From a virus, in IMG/VR virus record IMGVR_UViG_3300035698_026680, positions 1 to 64,000 of that record: DNA of 64,000 nt. One strand, written 5' to 3'. Position 1 is the first letter of the stretch. Each line of letters starts with the position of its first letter. A model generated the notes under the pieces. It saw nothing but the letters and a program-made list of their open reading frames with translations. It was not told where the DNA came from and ran no database searches. Shown here piece after piece: positions 39,895 to 47,693 of the stretch. The position numbers and the translations under genes were made by a program.

Positions 39895-41352
39895 ATGAGA
39901 ATAACTAAAAAAAGACTGCTTAAAAGAGAAGGCAAAAAAATAGTCAAAATGGTTGATAATCTAGTGACTGTTAAAGACTTCACTTTGTCCGTTGATTTTG
40001 CCAAAGATGCTTTTGCTCTATTCAAAGAAGAAATCAGCAAGCGCAAGATGCTTAAAAGCTATTGGGAACTCTTTCAAGATGTTCGAAAGCTATATGCTAG
40101 GTATCAAATAGGCGACTTGATTAAGAATGTCAATTTTTATGTGAAGACTCGGAGTTTTTTCCGCGACTTCATTTATTCTAGCCTATTCCACGAGCTAGAC
40201 AAGCTAGACCCAGTGGAAGCCTTAGAGAAGTTTCTAAAGATGTTCCAGCCACCACCACCGCCGCAACCACAGCCTAAGCCACAACCAAAGAAGGGGCCAA
40301 AAGGGGGCAAAGGGAAGGGTAAGGGTAAGGGAAAAGGGCAAGGCCAGCCACAACAAAAACAGGGAAAAGGGGGAAAACAGGGGCAAACTCAGAAACAGGG
40401 AAGCGGCAGTCCAAGCGGTAAATCACAAGACAAAAAGGGTCTTAGTGCCAACGAAGCTAATCTGCCAATCGACATGACTAAATTTCGCAAAAATCTGCCT
40501 AAAATAGAAAAGGCTCTTGATAGTGGCATTCTTAATAAGGGTGATTTTCAAAAATATTTAAGTAAGAGTGCCGGAATTGGACATAAAGAAATCGAAATCG
40601 GGAATATTGTTAAATTAATTGAAAAGATAGCAACTGAATTACATGAAAGGGAACTAGATATATTTTATATTGCTAGAAAGAAAGAACTTACAGAAAAGTA
40701 TCGCAGGGAAAAGGTGCTTAAAAGCGTTCCTTTTCCTGACAATGAAATGTCAGTTGATCGTCTTAAAAAACATGAAGATTTATTAAAAACTGTTCCCACA
40801 CAGTTTGCTCTTGACGATGACCTTTTCTTTCAGAAGTTCTTAAAGAAGGAGCTTCTAGTAAGAGACTATCAATCAAGAAGACTCAAGAAGCAGGCTCTAT
40901 ACATGCTAATTGATGTTTCGGGAAGCATGAGATCTGCGAGAAATACTTATGCTTCAGGAGTTAGTTTATCTCTTGTTAGACAGGCCATTGATGAAGGAGC
41001 GACATACTTTTTAAGATTCTTTGATGGTAGTCCGCATGATCTACATAAAATCACAACTAAAAAGGAAGCAGAAGAAATGGCGAGTGTTTTAGTGAAGCAA
41101 CCCTATTCAGGTGGTGGAACCAATATTGAAGCGGCTATTGAAAAAGCGATAATAGATATTAAGAAAGATCCTATCAAGTTTGAAAAGGCAGAAATCATGG
41201 TGATTACTGATGGCGAAGATGGTGTTAATTTAAGTAAAAAAGACTTAAAAGGGATCAAGGTTCACTCTACTATTATTGATGGGGATAACAGTGGCTTAGA
41301 AGATATTTCAGAAACCTATACTAAGTTGGATTCCAACGACATTGAAAATTAG
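39895..41352 (+). CDS. VWA (CoxE/ViaA-like) partner of the MoxR ATPase
   Basis: A 485-residue protein. The MIDAS motif is complete: DVSGS at 340-344, the GGTN threonine and TDGED with D439. Upstream of the VWA domain is a helical region. Between residues about 118 and 182 lies a low-complexity Pro/Gln/Lys/Gly linker (many PQP and GKG repeats). MoxR plus VWA pairs act as metal-dependent chaperones; the client here is unknown. Confidence 0.85.
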   Translation: MRITKKRLLKREGKKIVKMVDNLVTVKDFTLSVDFAKDAFALFKEEISKRKMLKSYWELFQDVRKLYARYQIGDLIKNVNFYVKTRSFFRDFIYSSLFHELDKLDPVEALEKFLKMFQPPPPPQPQPKPQPKKGPKGGKGKGKGKGKGQGQPQQKQGKGGKQGQTQKQGSGSPSGKSQDKKGLSANEANLPIDMTKFRKNLPKIEKALDSGILNKGDFQKYLSKSAGIGHKEIEIGNIVKLIEKIATELHERELDIFYIARKKELTEKYRREKVLKSVPFPDNEMSVDRLKKHEDLLKTVPTQFALDDDLFFQKFLKKELLVRDYQSRRLKKQALYMLIDVSGSMRSARNTYASGVSLSLVRQAIDEGATYFLRFFDGSPHDLHKITTKKEAEEMASVLVKQPYSGGGTNIEAAIEKAIIDIKKDPIKFEKAEIMVITDGEDGVNLSKKDLKGIKVHSTIIDGDNSGLEDISETYTKLDSNDIEN

Positions 41353-41360
41353 TAGAAACG

Positions 41361-41389
41361 TTGATTTTCACTTATAAATAAGTTATAAT
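41361..41389 (+). promoter_or_regulatory. Promoter
   Basis: TTGATT, 17 bp, TATAAT, with AAGT immediately before the -10. It drives the gene at 41411. Confidence 0.75.
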
Positions 41390-41410
41390 TAAAGCAGAGA
41401 AGGAGAATTT

Positions 41411-41710
41411 ATGAAATATAGAGAAGCAGATTTGGACTACATCTTCATAAGAGCCCAAGACCAAGACGGTAAGTGGCAAAACCTATCCCTTAATGCAATT
41501 TCTGACGAGCAATTTCTTGATTGGGCTGAAAGAAGGTTTGGGATAGAAGTTAAAGACGATGCTAACGCAACTGGAACCCCTTGGACATCCGCACAAAAAG
41601 TAGATTTCCTTAATGATATGAATAAGCGCTTAGGCAATAAGCCTTGTGTTACTATGATTAGAAAAGAAGCAAGAAACAAGTGGGGTAAAAATGAAAAAGA
41701 AGGAGCCTAG
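41411..41710 (+). CDS. Hypothetical protein
   Basis: A 99-residue protein after AAGGAG. Soluble and mostly helical (ISDEQFLDWAERRFGIE). No family is recognised. It overlaps the next gene by 20 bp. Confidence 0.7.
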   Translation: MKYREADLDYIFIRAQDQDGKWQNLSLNAISDEQFLDWAERRFGIEVKDDANATGTPWTSAQKVDFLNDMNKRLGNKPCVTMIRKEARNKWGKNEKEGA

Positions 41711-41930
41711 AAAACAAATTAGCCTAGACAATGGAGTTTTAGTTACTATCCCTGTTAGATTCAGCTACGCTAGTTGTCGGTGTGGAAAAAAAGATATTGT
41801 TTGGGCGATAACAGAAAAGAATAAAAGGCCGACTCCTGTTCGCTGGAGTGAGCTTAAAGAAGCCTGGATTAGCCATTTTGCAGATTGTCCATTAGCAAAA
41901 GATTTCAGAAAGAAAGGAAACAAAAAATGA
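41691..41930 (+). CDS. Small cysteine-containing protein
   Basis: A 79-residue protein with SCRCGKKD and a later HFADCP, four candidate zinc ligands. Basic at both ends. Coupled by ATGA to the next gene. Confidence 0.65.
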   Translation: MKKKEPRKQISLDNGVLVTIPVRFSYASCRCGKKDIVWAITEKNKRPTPVRWSELKEAWISHFADCPLAKDFRKKGNKK

Positions 41931-42361
41931 GTTTTAAAAAAGGCGATAAGGTTAAAATAACTAAATGTACCCATGTGTATGAAAATGGAAAAGACAATAG
42001 GCCTTGTAAGCTTTGCAAGGGCAAAGAAGGAACTATCAAGAGCGTTGATCTTAGTGAGCTCTGTCCTTATACAGTTAAATTTAAAAAGGAAATTGCCATA
42101 GGACACAGTCCGATATACGAAGCAAAAGAATTGCAATTGCTTAAAAGAAAACAAATTAAGTATGTTGTTCTTTATGACGAAGAAGATGGAGATCCAGCTA
42201 AAACATTCTCTAATCTCTTGAGTCTCAAAACTTGGTTATTTACTGCTCTTTTCAAAAGTGAAATTAAATACGAGACAATTCAGATCTTTGAAGTAAAAGA
42301 TGAGTTTCAACCAAAGAATGTAGTTGGTTTAACTAAAATGAGTAATGATGAAAATGTCTAA
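41927..42361 (+). CDS. Protein with a KOW/SH3-like start and zinc-type Cys pairs
   Basis: A 144-residue protein. ATG 41927 follows GAAAGGAAA and gives the start FKKGDKVKITKCTHVYENG. An upstream ATG would sit inside the previous gene. CKLCKGKEG adds cysteines. The SH3-like start is typical of small regulators. Function unknown. Confidence 0.65.
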   Translation: MSFKKGDKVKITKCTHVYENGKDNRPCKLCKGKEGTIKSVDLSELCPYTVKFKKEIAIGHSPIYEAKELQLLKRKQIKYVVLYDEEDGDPAKTFSNLLSLKTWLFTALFKSEIKYETIQIFEVKDEFQPKNVVGLTKMSNDENV

Positions 42362-42452
42362 TTGGCTTAGACACTCAGTTCAATGGTTTTTAGAATTAAT
42401 TAATAAATTAACAGGCTGGCCGTGGGGAGACAATGTGCCAGAAATGAAATAA
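42354..42452 (+). CDS. Possible tryptophan-rich peptide
   Basis: A 32-residue ORF (MSNWLRHSVQWFLELINKL, later GWPWGDN) between two clear genes. It has no clear ribosome site. It may be a small membrane-active peptide or chance. Confidence 0.4.
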   Translation: MSNWLRHSVQWFLELINKLTGWPWGDNVPEMK

Positions 42453-42463
42453 AGGAGACTATT

Positions 42464-42760
42464 ATGGCCTATATGCGCGGCACTTGGTACATTTTTAAAG
42501 ATTGGAGTGAAATATTCCATATTCACGGACAAGATGGAGAATTTTATCTTCCAAAAGAGATATTGGATCAACTTGTGGTAATGAGATTCGCTCAACTGAG
42601 TCCCGAAGAAGTAGAGAAAGCAGAAAAAAAAGCTGTCACTAATCACGCTGGAAATATTGGTTGTGATGCTCTTTGTAAAAAGCATGGCCTACCAACTGCG
42701 ACAGAAATCATTGATAGAAGAACTGAAGAAGCATTAAAAAAGAAAAAGAAAGGAAAATAA
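42464..42760 (+). CDS. Hypothetical protein
   Basis: A 98-residue protein. ATG 42464 follows AAAGGAGAC; the upstream GTG-like starts lack a site. It ends in a basic tail (EEALKKKKKGK). No family is recognised. The next gene starts directly after its stop. Confidence 0.7.
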   Translation: MAYMRGTWYIFKDWSEIFHIHGQDGEFYLPKEILDQLVVMRFAQLSPEEVEKAEKKAVTNHAGNIGCDALCKKHGLPTATEIIDRRTEEALKKKKKGK

Positions 42761-43273
42761 ATGGAGAATTTAAACGCTCTCACAGAAGAATTAGGACTAG
42801 ACACAAATACTATAGTCCCTATTAAAAGAAATGTTGGCTTGATCGCCTATCGAAAATACCTTTGGGCCTTAAAGTTTATCGGGGAAAAGGTCGTTAAGTT
42901 AAAGGAATACCGATCTCAAATCGTTGAAGATGTTGATATTGAGATTAAAAAGCAAGAAGCGAATATCGACAGGATCAAAGAAGAAATTAAGCAAAATGCT
43001 CTCGTTGATCCAATATCCGAAAGAACAAAAACAAAGGGAAGAAAGCTAGTTTTGCCTGACATTGCAACTGTGTCGGTAAGCAAAGAAAATAGAAAAGTCG
43101 ACATAAACGATTCAGAAGCAGTTTTGGACGAATTAGGCAACGAGTTCATAAGAGAAACAAGGCCATCTCTCGATACTACTAAGGCCAAGCAACACATTTT
43201 GGAAACAAATCAAGTTCCAAAAGGGGCAACCATAGAATCCAGTCGCACATTATCAATTAGATTTAAGAAGTAG
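42761..43273 (+). CDS. Siphovirus Gp157-like protein
   Basis: A 170-residue protein. A helical charged N-terminus, then TKGRKLVLPDIATVSVSKENRKVDI, and a C-terminal ISxPGATIE-like end (VPKGATIESSRTLSIRFKK). This layout matches the Gp157 family linked to host-nuclease inhibition and replication regions. Assigned by pattern only. Confidence 0.6.
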   Translation: MENLNALTEELGLDTNTIVPIKRNVGLIAYRKYLWALKFIGEKVVKLKEYRSQIVEDVDIEIKKQEANIDRIKEEIKQNALVDPISERTKTKGRKLVLPDIATVSVSKENRKVDINDSEAVLDELGNEFIRETRPSLDTTKAKQHILETNQVPKGATIESSRTLSIRFKK

Positions 43274-43346
43274 TTGGGTGTATCAATCGTATCCTGAGAA
43301 GTCGCTAGATTCACCCTTGTGTATCCCAACGCTTTTCGGGGTACGG
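43273..43346 (+). promoter_or_regulatory. Candidate two-state RNA switch
   Basis: GTTGGG (43273-43278) can pair with CCCAAC (43325-43330). GTATCCC (43321-43327) can instead pair with GGGGTAC (43338-43344). The two share CCC and exclude each other. It sits in the leader of the gene at 43360. Confidence 0.4.
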
Positions 43347-43359
43347 TTAATGTAAAACT

Positions 43360-43515
43360 ATGCCAGAACCAATAGCCTACGAAGATTTAGACATAACAGA
43401 AAAAATTCCGCTTTGTCAAAGGTGTTATAAAAAAGTGGGCTTTAAATTCCATAACGAAGTTTGGCTTTGCAAAGGTTGCTATAAAATTGCCGAAAGAAAG
43501 GATATAGTTCATTAA
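43360..43515 (+). CDS. Small zinc-ribbon protein
   Basis: A 51-residue protein with CQRCYKKV and CKGCYKIA, a complete ribbon. No clear ribosome site; the leader holds the candidate switch. Its stop overlaps the next ATG by one base. Confidence 0.7.
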   Translation: MPEPIAYEDLDITEKIPLCQRCYKKVGFKFHNEVWLCKGCYKIAERKDIVH

Positions 43516-43604
43516 TGGCTGGTAAGTCTAGAAAAAAGAAGAATCTTGCTAAAAGAAGAAGGAAAAGGTTAAAGAAAAAGTTAAAAAAGTTAGGAGTTAA
43601 ATAG
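43515..43604 (+). CDS. Possible 29-residue basic peptide
   Basis: The peptide is almost all Lys and Arg (SRKKKNLAKRRRKRLKKK). Start and stop are coupled to both neighbours (TAATG before, TAG then ATG after). It may bind nucleic acid or be a translational coupler. Confidence 0.45.
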   Translation: MAGKSRKKKNLAKRRRKRLKKKLKKLGVK

Positions 43605-43605
43605 T

Positions 43606-43983
43606 ATGAAAGGTGAAAAAGTTGTTGCCCAAAGAATTCTGAAAGATTTTATTTGGCAAGTGACTAGCAAAAGAAGGGTCATTTGTCGTAATAAAAAATC
43701 AAAAGGATACTTCGCTTTCGACATTACTCGATACATTTCTTTTCTTAAATTCGCGCCTAGTGTTTTGAATAAGATGCGAATAGAGATCAGCAAAGAACTG
43801 CGCTTAAATTTAAGGGGAAAGATTCAAGATATCAGATTATTGAGACAAGATATCAAAAAACTGAAAAAAGAGATTCGGGAATTAAAAAAGGAAGTCAGAG
43901 TAACGAAAAAGCAAAGACCAGTACAGCAAAGCGTCTTTGCTCGCGCCAGAAAGGTTAAAAGTGAAAAAAGCGATAATAATTAA
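43606..43983 (+). CDS. Coiled-coil protein
   Basis: A 125-residue basic protein after AGGAGTTA. Residues about 65-105 form a long charged helix (RLLRQDIKKLKKEIRELKKE). Function unknown. Confidence 0.65.
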   Translation: MKGEKVVAQRILKDFIWQVTSKRRVICRNKKSKGYFAFDITRYISFLKFAPSVLNKMRIEISKELRLNLRGKIQDIRLLRQDIKKLKKEIRELKKEVRVTKKQRPVQQSVFARARKVKSEKSDNN

Positions 43984-44110
43984 AAAGTTAGAAAAAATGC
44001 TTCGTCATTCTGAAGCTCGCTGTGCTAATCTAAAATGTAGTCAAGATGGCTACGAATTTGGATTAGAAGACGCATTACAAGCTATTAAATCCCAAGGAAG
44101 GAAAACATGA
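43961..44110 (+). CDS. Small hypothetical protein
   Basis: A 49-residue protein with GTG start after AAAGGTTAAAA, inside the end of the coiled-coil gene. It has two cysteines (RCANLKCS). ATGA overlap with the next gene. Confidence 0.55.
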   Translation: MKKAIIIKKLEKMLRHSEARCANLKCSQDGYEFGLEDALQAIKSQGRKT

Positions 44111-44343
44111 CTGACCTAACAAAAGAAGAAAAAAAAGAAATAGACACAGAAATTTTTAGTATTATTCGTTTCCACTTAATGGCCTTAAAAATGCCAGCTA
44201 CAAAAGAAAATGTCAACGCAGGAACTGTGATGTTTATTGAAGGCGTTAAGTACATAAGGAAAAAATTAGAAACAGAACAAGAAAAGTTATTAGAAGGTTT
44301 TAGTTACAAGAAAAAGAAAAATGGGAAGAAAAGGACTACTTAA
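44107..44343 (+). CDS. Small hypothetical protein
   Basis: A 78-residue helical protein (EEKKEIDTEIFSIIRFHLMA) with AAGGAA before ATG. No motif is recognised. The next gene begins inside it. Confidence 0.6.
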   Translation: MTDLTKEEKKEIDTEIFSIIRFHLMALKMPATKENVNAGTVMFIEGVKYIRKKLETEQEKLLEGFSYKKKKNGKKRTT

Positions 44344-44818
44344 TTACACTACTCAAATAGAGCCTGGAAAAACGATTGCCGAGATTCAGGCTGAGTTGGT
44401 AAAGCACGGGGCTAAGTCTATCATGTGCAATTACGATGATGATGGGAAAATTGAGTCTCTTTCTTTCGGTATAAAAATGGATAAGAAGGAGCTTGGAATA
44501 AAGCTCCCTTGCGACCCTGGGCCAGTTTTAAAGGTGCTAGAGCAACAAGTTGAAGAAAGATTGATTCCTAGAAGTTTTGCTAACGAACACCAAGCTCTTA
44601 GAGTAGCCTGGAGAATAACTAAAAACTGGGTAGAAGCTCAAATGGCTATTTTGGAAACAAGGATGGTAAAAATGGAGCAAATCTTCTTACCTTATGCGAT
44701 TATGAGAGATGGAAAAACTTTGTTTGAAACTATGAAAAAGAAGGGGTTTGCCTTACTAGAAGCTAAAATTACAACATTTAGGCCTGAAGCCGAAGAAGGA
44801 GAAGTTGAACATGAATGA
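44321..44818 (+). CDS. Hypothetical phage protein
   Basis: A 165-residue protein with a beta-alpha start (AEIQAELVKHGAKSIMCNYDDDG) and helices afterwards (ALRVAWRITKNWVEAQMAIL). Similar proteins are familiar from phage accessory regions, but I do not know a function. Confidence 0.7.
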   Translation: MGRKGLLNYTTQIEPGKTIAEIQAELVKHGAKSIMCNYDDDGKIESLSFGIKMDKKELGIKLPCDPGPVLKVLEQQVEERLIPRSFANEHQALRVAWRITKNWVEAQMAILETRMVKMEQIFLPYAIMRDGKTLFETMKKKGFALLEAKITTFRPEAEEGEVEHE

Positions 44819-45122
44819 TTTTTTTTCAAAAATAAGTGAGTTTGTCGGCATAGCATTAATAATTCTTGCGTCGGGTTTTGTTCTTTGGATAGCACTGCCA
44901 TACATCTCAAACGAAAGCGAAAAGTTTAAAAAGACCATCGCTCAGACTTATGAAGATGGATTTCGTGATGGCTGGAGAAACAATACCGACATGGAATTGT
45001 GCATGTTGGGTGGCAAGTTTGCAGTAGAATCGCTAGAAATACCTTTTTATAGAGATTGTATCCCATTGGAAGACAAAGAAGGTCACTCAGGTTCTTATTT
45101 AACAGATGAAGGCCCAGAATAA
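44811..45122 (+). CDS. Single-span membrane protein
   Basis: A 103-residue protein. ATG 44811 is used; a TTG two codons earlier is weaker. Residues about 10-30 are a membrane span (VGIALIILASGFVLWIALP). The soluble tail contains YEDGFRDGWRNNTDME. Confidence 0.65.
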   Translation: MNDFFSKISEFVGIALIILASGFVLWIALPYISNESEKFKKTIAQTYEDGFRDGWRNNTDMELCMLGGKFAVESLEIPFYRDCIPLEDKEGHSGSYLTDEGPE

Positions 45123-45124
45123 AA

Positions 45125-45559
45125 ATGAATTCTAAAAATTTAGTAACCAGTTTAAAGCTCAGTAAACGCCTAGCCAAACTCTTGAAAGAGAAGGGGATGG
45201 AAGTGGAGACTTTATTCTCCTATGCTCTTTGGAACAAAAAAGAATGGAAATTGCAATATAATCCCAACATTGAATTGCCCACGCTTCCAGAAAATACTAT
45301 ACCCGCCTTTCTTTCAGTAGAGTCAGGGGAGTTGTTGCCAGCAATTCTAACTAAAACAACCTTAAATAATTATGAGCTTAGAACTCAAAAGCTAGACGAT
45401 AATGGAAAATGGGAGTGTTTTTATAAAGATTGGAATGTTCCTGAAATCGGACATGGACACCTTAAAGGGCAGACCTTTAAAGCCAAAACCGAAGCAGAAG
45501 CCCGTGGCCTGCTTTACGAATACCTACTTAAAAATAATTTAATAGAGAATGACAAATAA
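45125..45559 (+). CDS. Hypothetical protein
   Basis: A 144-residue protein with a helical start (KRLAKLLKEKGMEVETLFSY) and a beta-rich body. Trp/His-containing segment VPEIGHGHLKGQ. No family is recognised. Confidence 0.65.
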   Translation: MNSKNLVTSLKLSKRLAKLLKEKGMEVETLFSYALWNKKEWKLQYNPNIELPTLPENTIPAFLSVESGELLPAILTKTTLNNYELRTQKLDDNGKWECFYKDWNVPEIGHGHLKGQTFKAKTEAEARGLLYEYLLKNNLIENDK

Positions 45560-45761
45560 ACAAAAGTTCAAATTCTTAATAGGAGACTTCCTAGTAGACC
45601 TACGAATACTAAGAGCCAACATTCCCATCACTAAGGGGCTAGGCGGTGGCAAGATAGCTAGGGGAATGATTAAAAAGTTGATTGAGAAGTGGGAGAAACA
45701 TGAAAAAATGACTGGCGGCTGCCATGGTTACCATGATGTAGGGGAGTTTTATAAAGAATGA
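45549..45761 (+). CDS. Small hypothetical protein
   Basis: A 70-residue basic helical protein (KKLIEKWEKHEKMTGGCHGYHD). It overlaps its neighbours on both sides. Confidence 0.6.
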   Translation: MTNKQKFKFLIGDFLVDLRILRANIPITKGLGGGKIARGMIKKLIEKWEKHEKMTGGCHGYHDVGEFYKE

Positions 45762-45913
45762 AAAATAAATCAACTGTAAAACTAGAGTATGCAAACCCAG
45801 ACTGGTTCATAACCATTGGTGATAATGATGTTGAACACACCTGGGCTGTTTCAAGCGAAGAACTGGCTGAACTAAAGCGTAAATTAAATAATATTAATTT
45901 CGATGAAAACTAA
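45758..45913 (+). CDS. Small hypothetical protein
   Basis: A 51-residue acidic protein (LEYANPDWFITIGDNDVEHT), coupled by ATGA upstream. A strand-helix fold is likely. Confidence 0.6.
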   Translation: MKNKSTVKLEYANPDWFITIGDNDVEHTWAVSSEELAELKRKLNNINFDEN

Positions 45914-46187
45914 TAAAGAGCTGATAAACTGGGAAAAAGAATTTGATCAAATAGGCTTCGGCAATCAAGCTAGAATTGTCGGGGTAAAGAGAGTAGAGCT
46001 AAAAGATTTTATAATAGAAGCCCTGGATAGAGCAAGAGAAGAAGGCTGGCAAATAGGACACAAGCAAACCAAGGAAGACTATCAAGACTTCCTAATAAAG
46101 ATAATCAAAAACAACACAGATAGACTCGATCAGGTAGACTATGACGGAATAGCGAAAGATATTATAAAAATAGCGGAGGGAAAATGA
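45903..46187 (+). CDS. Hypothetical protein
   Basis: A 94-residue helical protein (VELKDFIIEALDRAREEGW). It overlaps both neighbours. No motif is recognised. Confidence 0.65.
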   Translation: MKTNKELINWEKEFDQIGFGNQARIVGVKRVELKDFIIEALDRAREEGWQIGHKQTKEDYQDFLIKIIKNNTDRLDQVDYDGIAKDIIKIAEGK

Positions 46188-46405
46188 AAAACAAACTGTT
46201 GTGCTTACTGCTAGGTCATGTTGTTCATACATATAATAAGGGTAGACCTGATAATCCGGAGCAGGCATGGGGTTGTTTGGTATGTGGAAAAGAGTTATTA
46301 GGTGAAGAGAAAATAAGCAGTTTTTTTGAATATATAAAATACGTTAAGGAAAAAAGAGAAAAAAAGCTTGAAAAGGTGAAAGATTCAGAAAATCTCCCAT
46401 TCTAA
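46184..46405 (+). CDS. Small Cys-pair protein ending in an SSB-like tip
   Basis: A 73-residue protein with CLVCGKE, a histidine-rich start, a basic helix and the C-terminus DSENLPF. This tail resembles the acidic-proline-phenylalanine tip of bacterial SSB, which recruits repair enzymes. Possibly coincidental, but the Rad52-type protein here has an even clearer tip. Confidence 0.65.
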   Translation: MKNKLLCLLLGHVVHTYNKGRPDNPEQAWGCLVCGKELLGEEKISSFFEYIKYVKEKREKKLEKVKDSENLPF

Positions 46406-46444
46406 CAGCTAGAAAGATTATTAAAATAGCAAAAGGAGGATAAG

Positions 46445-46609
46445 GTGATTATAATACACAGTTGTCCGCATTGTGGTTCCGGCGATATTCTCTCTAACAC
46501 AGGTGGTTATTATTGCAATTCATGTTATCAGTGGCTAGGGCTTGGACAACAAAAAGAAAAGCACTTTATGAAACGATATTATGAGAAAACAAGTGCCATT
46601 AATAGCTAA
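46445..46609 (+). CDS. Small zinc-ribbon protein
   Basis: A 54-residue protein with GTG start after AAAGGAGGA. CPHCGSGD and CNSCYQW form a complete ribbon. Function unknown. Confidence 0.7.
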   Translation: MIIIHSCPHCGSGDILSNTGGYYCNSCYQWLGLGQQKEKHFMKRYYEKTSAINS

Positions 46610-46644
46610 AACAAATACTATAAAGATTTAATTAGTTATACAAA

Positions 46645-46839
46645 ATGAGAAGAAAAATGAAAACAGTAGAGAAGATTAAAGAATTCAACAATGGAGTCTG
46701 GAATGCTGGTGGCGGCCCAGAGTCGAGTATTAGTCCGAGTGGTTTTTTGACTAATTCTTCATATAAGAATAAGCAAAAGTTAGACATGATTAGACTAAAG
46801 ATAAACGAAATGATAGGGGTTCTAAATGAGAAAAAATAA
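46645..46839 (+). CDS. Small hypothetical protein
   Basis: A 64-residue protein. It may instead start at 46657 (MKTVEKIKEF), where GAGAAGAAAA precedes. No motif is recognised. Confidence 0.55.
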   Translation: MRRKMKTVEKIKEFNNGVWNAGGGPESSISPSGFLTNSSYKNKQKLDMIRLKINEMIGVLNEKK

Positions 46840-47023
46840 AACTAAGAAAATGAAGAAGAAAAAACTTACAGAACAGATATTAGCAGAACTTTGGGACGTT
46901 ATTAACGAAAAGGGACTAGGTGTTTGGGGGAATATAGGGTCAGATGATTGGAAGTTGGCTAGAGAACTATTTAGGCTAGAAAATTTAAATAAAGAAAAAA
47001 TAGAAAAGAGTATCAATGACTAA
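46826..47023 (+). CDS. Small hypothetical protein
   Basis: A 65-residue protein with a lysine-rich start (MRKNKTKKMKKKKL) and a soluble C-terminal helix (DDWKLARELFRLENLNKE). Overlaps the previous gene by 14 bp. Confidence 0.6.
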   Translation: MRKNKTKKMKKKKLTEQILAELWDVINEKGLGVWGNIGSDDWKLARELFRLENLNKEKIEKSIND

Positions 47024-47054
47024 ATGTAAACGCAAACTAAAAGGAGGGGAGAAA

Positions 47055-47216
47055 ATGAAGAAAGTAAAGAAAAAGGTTATCTTTGGGAAAAAGTGTAGCC
47101 TTTGTAGAAGGGAGCCAATAATTGGGTTGATTGACTTGACTGAAAAGGGAGACAATATTTGTTTGTGCGAGAAGCATATAAAAGAGTTTTGTAAAAAAAC
47201 ACTAAAATCAAAATGA
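47055..47216 (+). CDS. Small zinc-finger protein
   Basis: A 53-residue protein: CSLCRREP and CLCEKHIKEFC. ATG 47055 follows AAAGGAGGGG. The longer frame from 47016 has no comparable site. ATGA links it to the next gene. Confidence 0.65.
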   Translation: MKKVKKKVIFGKKCSLCRREPIIGLIDLTEKGDNICLCEKHIKEFCKKTLKSK

Positions 47217-47419
47217 CCAACTGTAAATGCAAACCAACCGACATGGCGACAGGAAAAAGTATTTCTGGGGAGTGTCCGGTGTGTGAGAAGGGGAAGGGGA
47301 AAAATAATTGTCCCAGGTGTGGATCAAAAGTTAACTGGATAAATAAAAATGTTTATGTTTGCCCTGATTGTAATTGGGGGGAAGGAAAAGATGAACAAAA
47401 AAATAGTTTACTTAATTAA
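47213..47419 (+). CDS. Small double zinc-ribbon protein
   Basis: A 68-residue protein with CKCKP, CPVCEKG, NCPRCGSK and CPDCNWG, enough for two zinc sites. Coupled to the previous gene. Confidence 0.7.
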   Translation: MTNCKCKPTDMATGKSISGECPVCEKGKGKNNCPRCGSKVNWINKNVYVCPDCNWGEGKDEQKNSLLN

Positions 47420-47552
47420 ATTTGGCCTGATTTACTTGATACTGTTAGCAATTCTTATCAATATTTTAAGGCATATCAGGATAGATTTTATAACTTACTG
47501 TCCGACTGGATGTCTTAGAGCGTGGGAGTTCCGTTTTATTTGGTTAAGATAA
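47391..47552 (+). CDS. Small membrane protein
   Basis: A 53-residue protein. ATG 47391 follows GGAAGGAAAAG, and the N-terminal half is a membrane span (YLIKFGLIYLILLAILINIL). The remainder has a CPTGC pair. Confidence 0.65.
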   Translation: MNKKIVYLIKFGLIYLILLAILINILRHIRIDFITYCPTGCLRAWEFRFIWLR

Positions 47553-47556
47553 TGCC

Positions 47557-47691
47557 ATGACTAAACCCAAACACAAGATTAGTAAGGAACATGAAAAACC
47601 AAAAAAATTATCCAAGGAAGTGACTAGGGTGTTAGCAAAAATTATAATTAAAGATAAGTCGTTGTTTAAAAGTTTTATTTTGAGTTTTTAA
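47557..47691 (+). CDS. Possible small basic protein
   Basis: A 44-residue lysine-rich ORF (MTKPKHKISKEHEKPKKL) that fills the gap to the phosphatase gene. Ribosome site not evident. Confidence 0.45.
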   Translation: MTKPKHKISKEHEKPKKLSKEVTRVLAKIIIKDKSLFKSFILSF

Positions 47692-47693
47692 AA

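Noticed and set aside
47016-47054. Upstream start for the zinc-finger gene at 47055
   Set aside because: A longer frame exists from 47016, but AAAGGAGGGG directly before 47055 is much the better initiation site.
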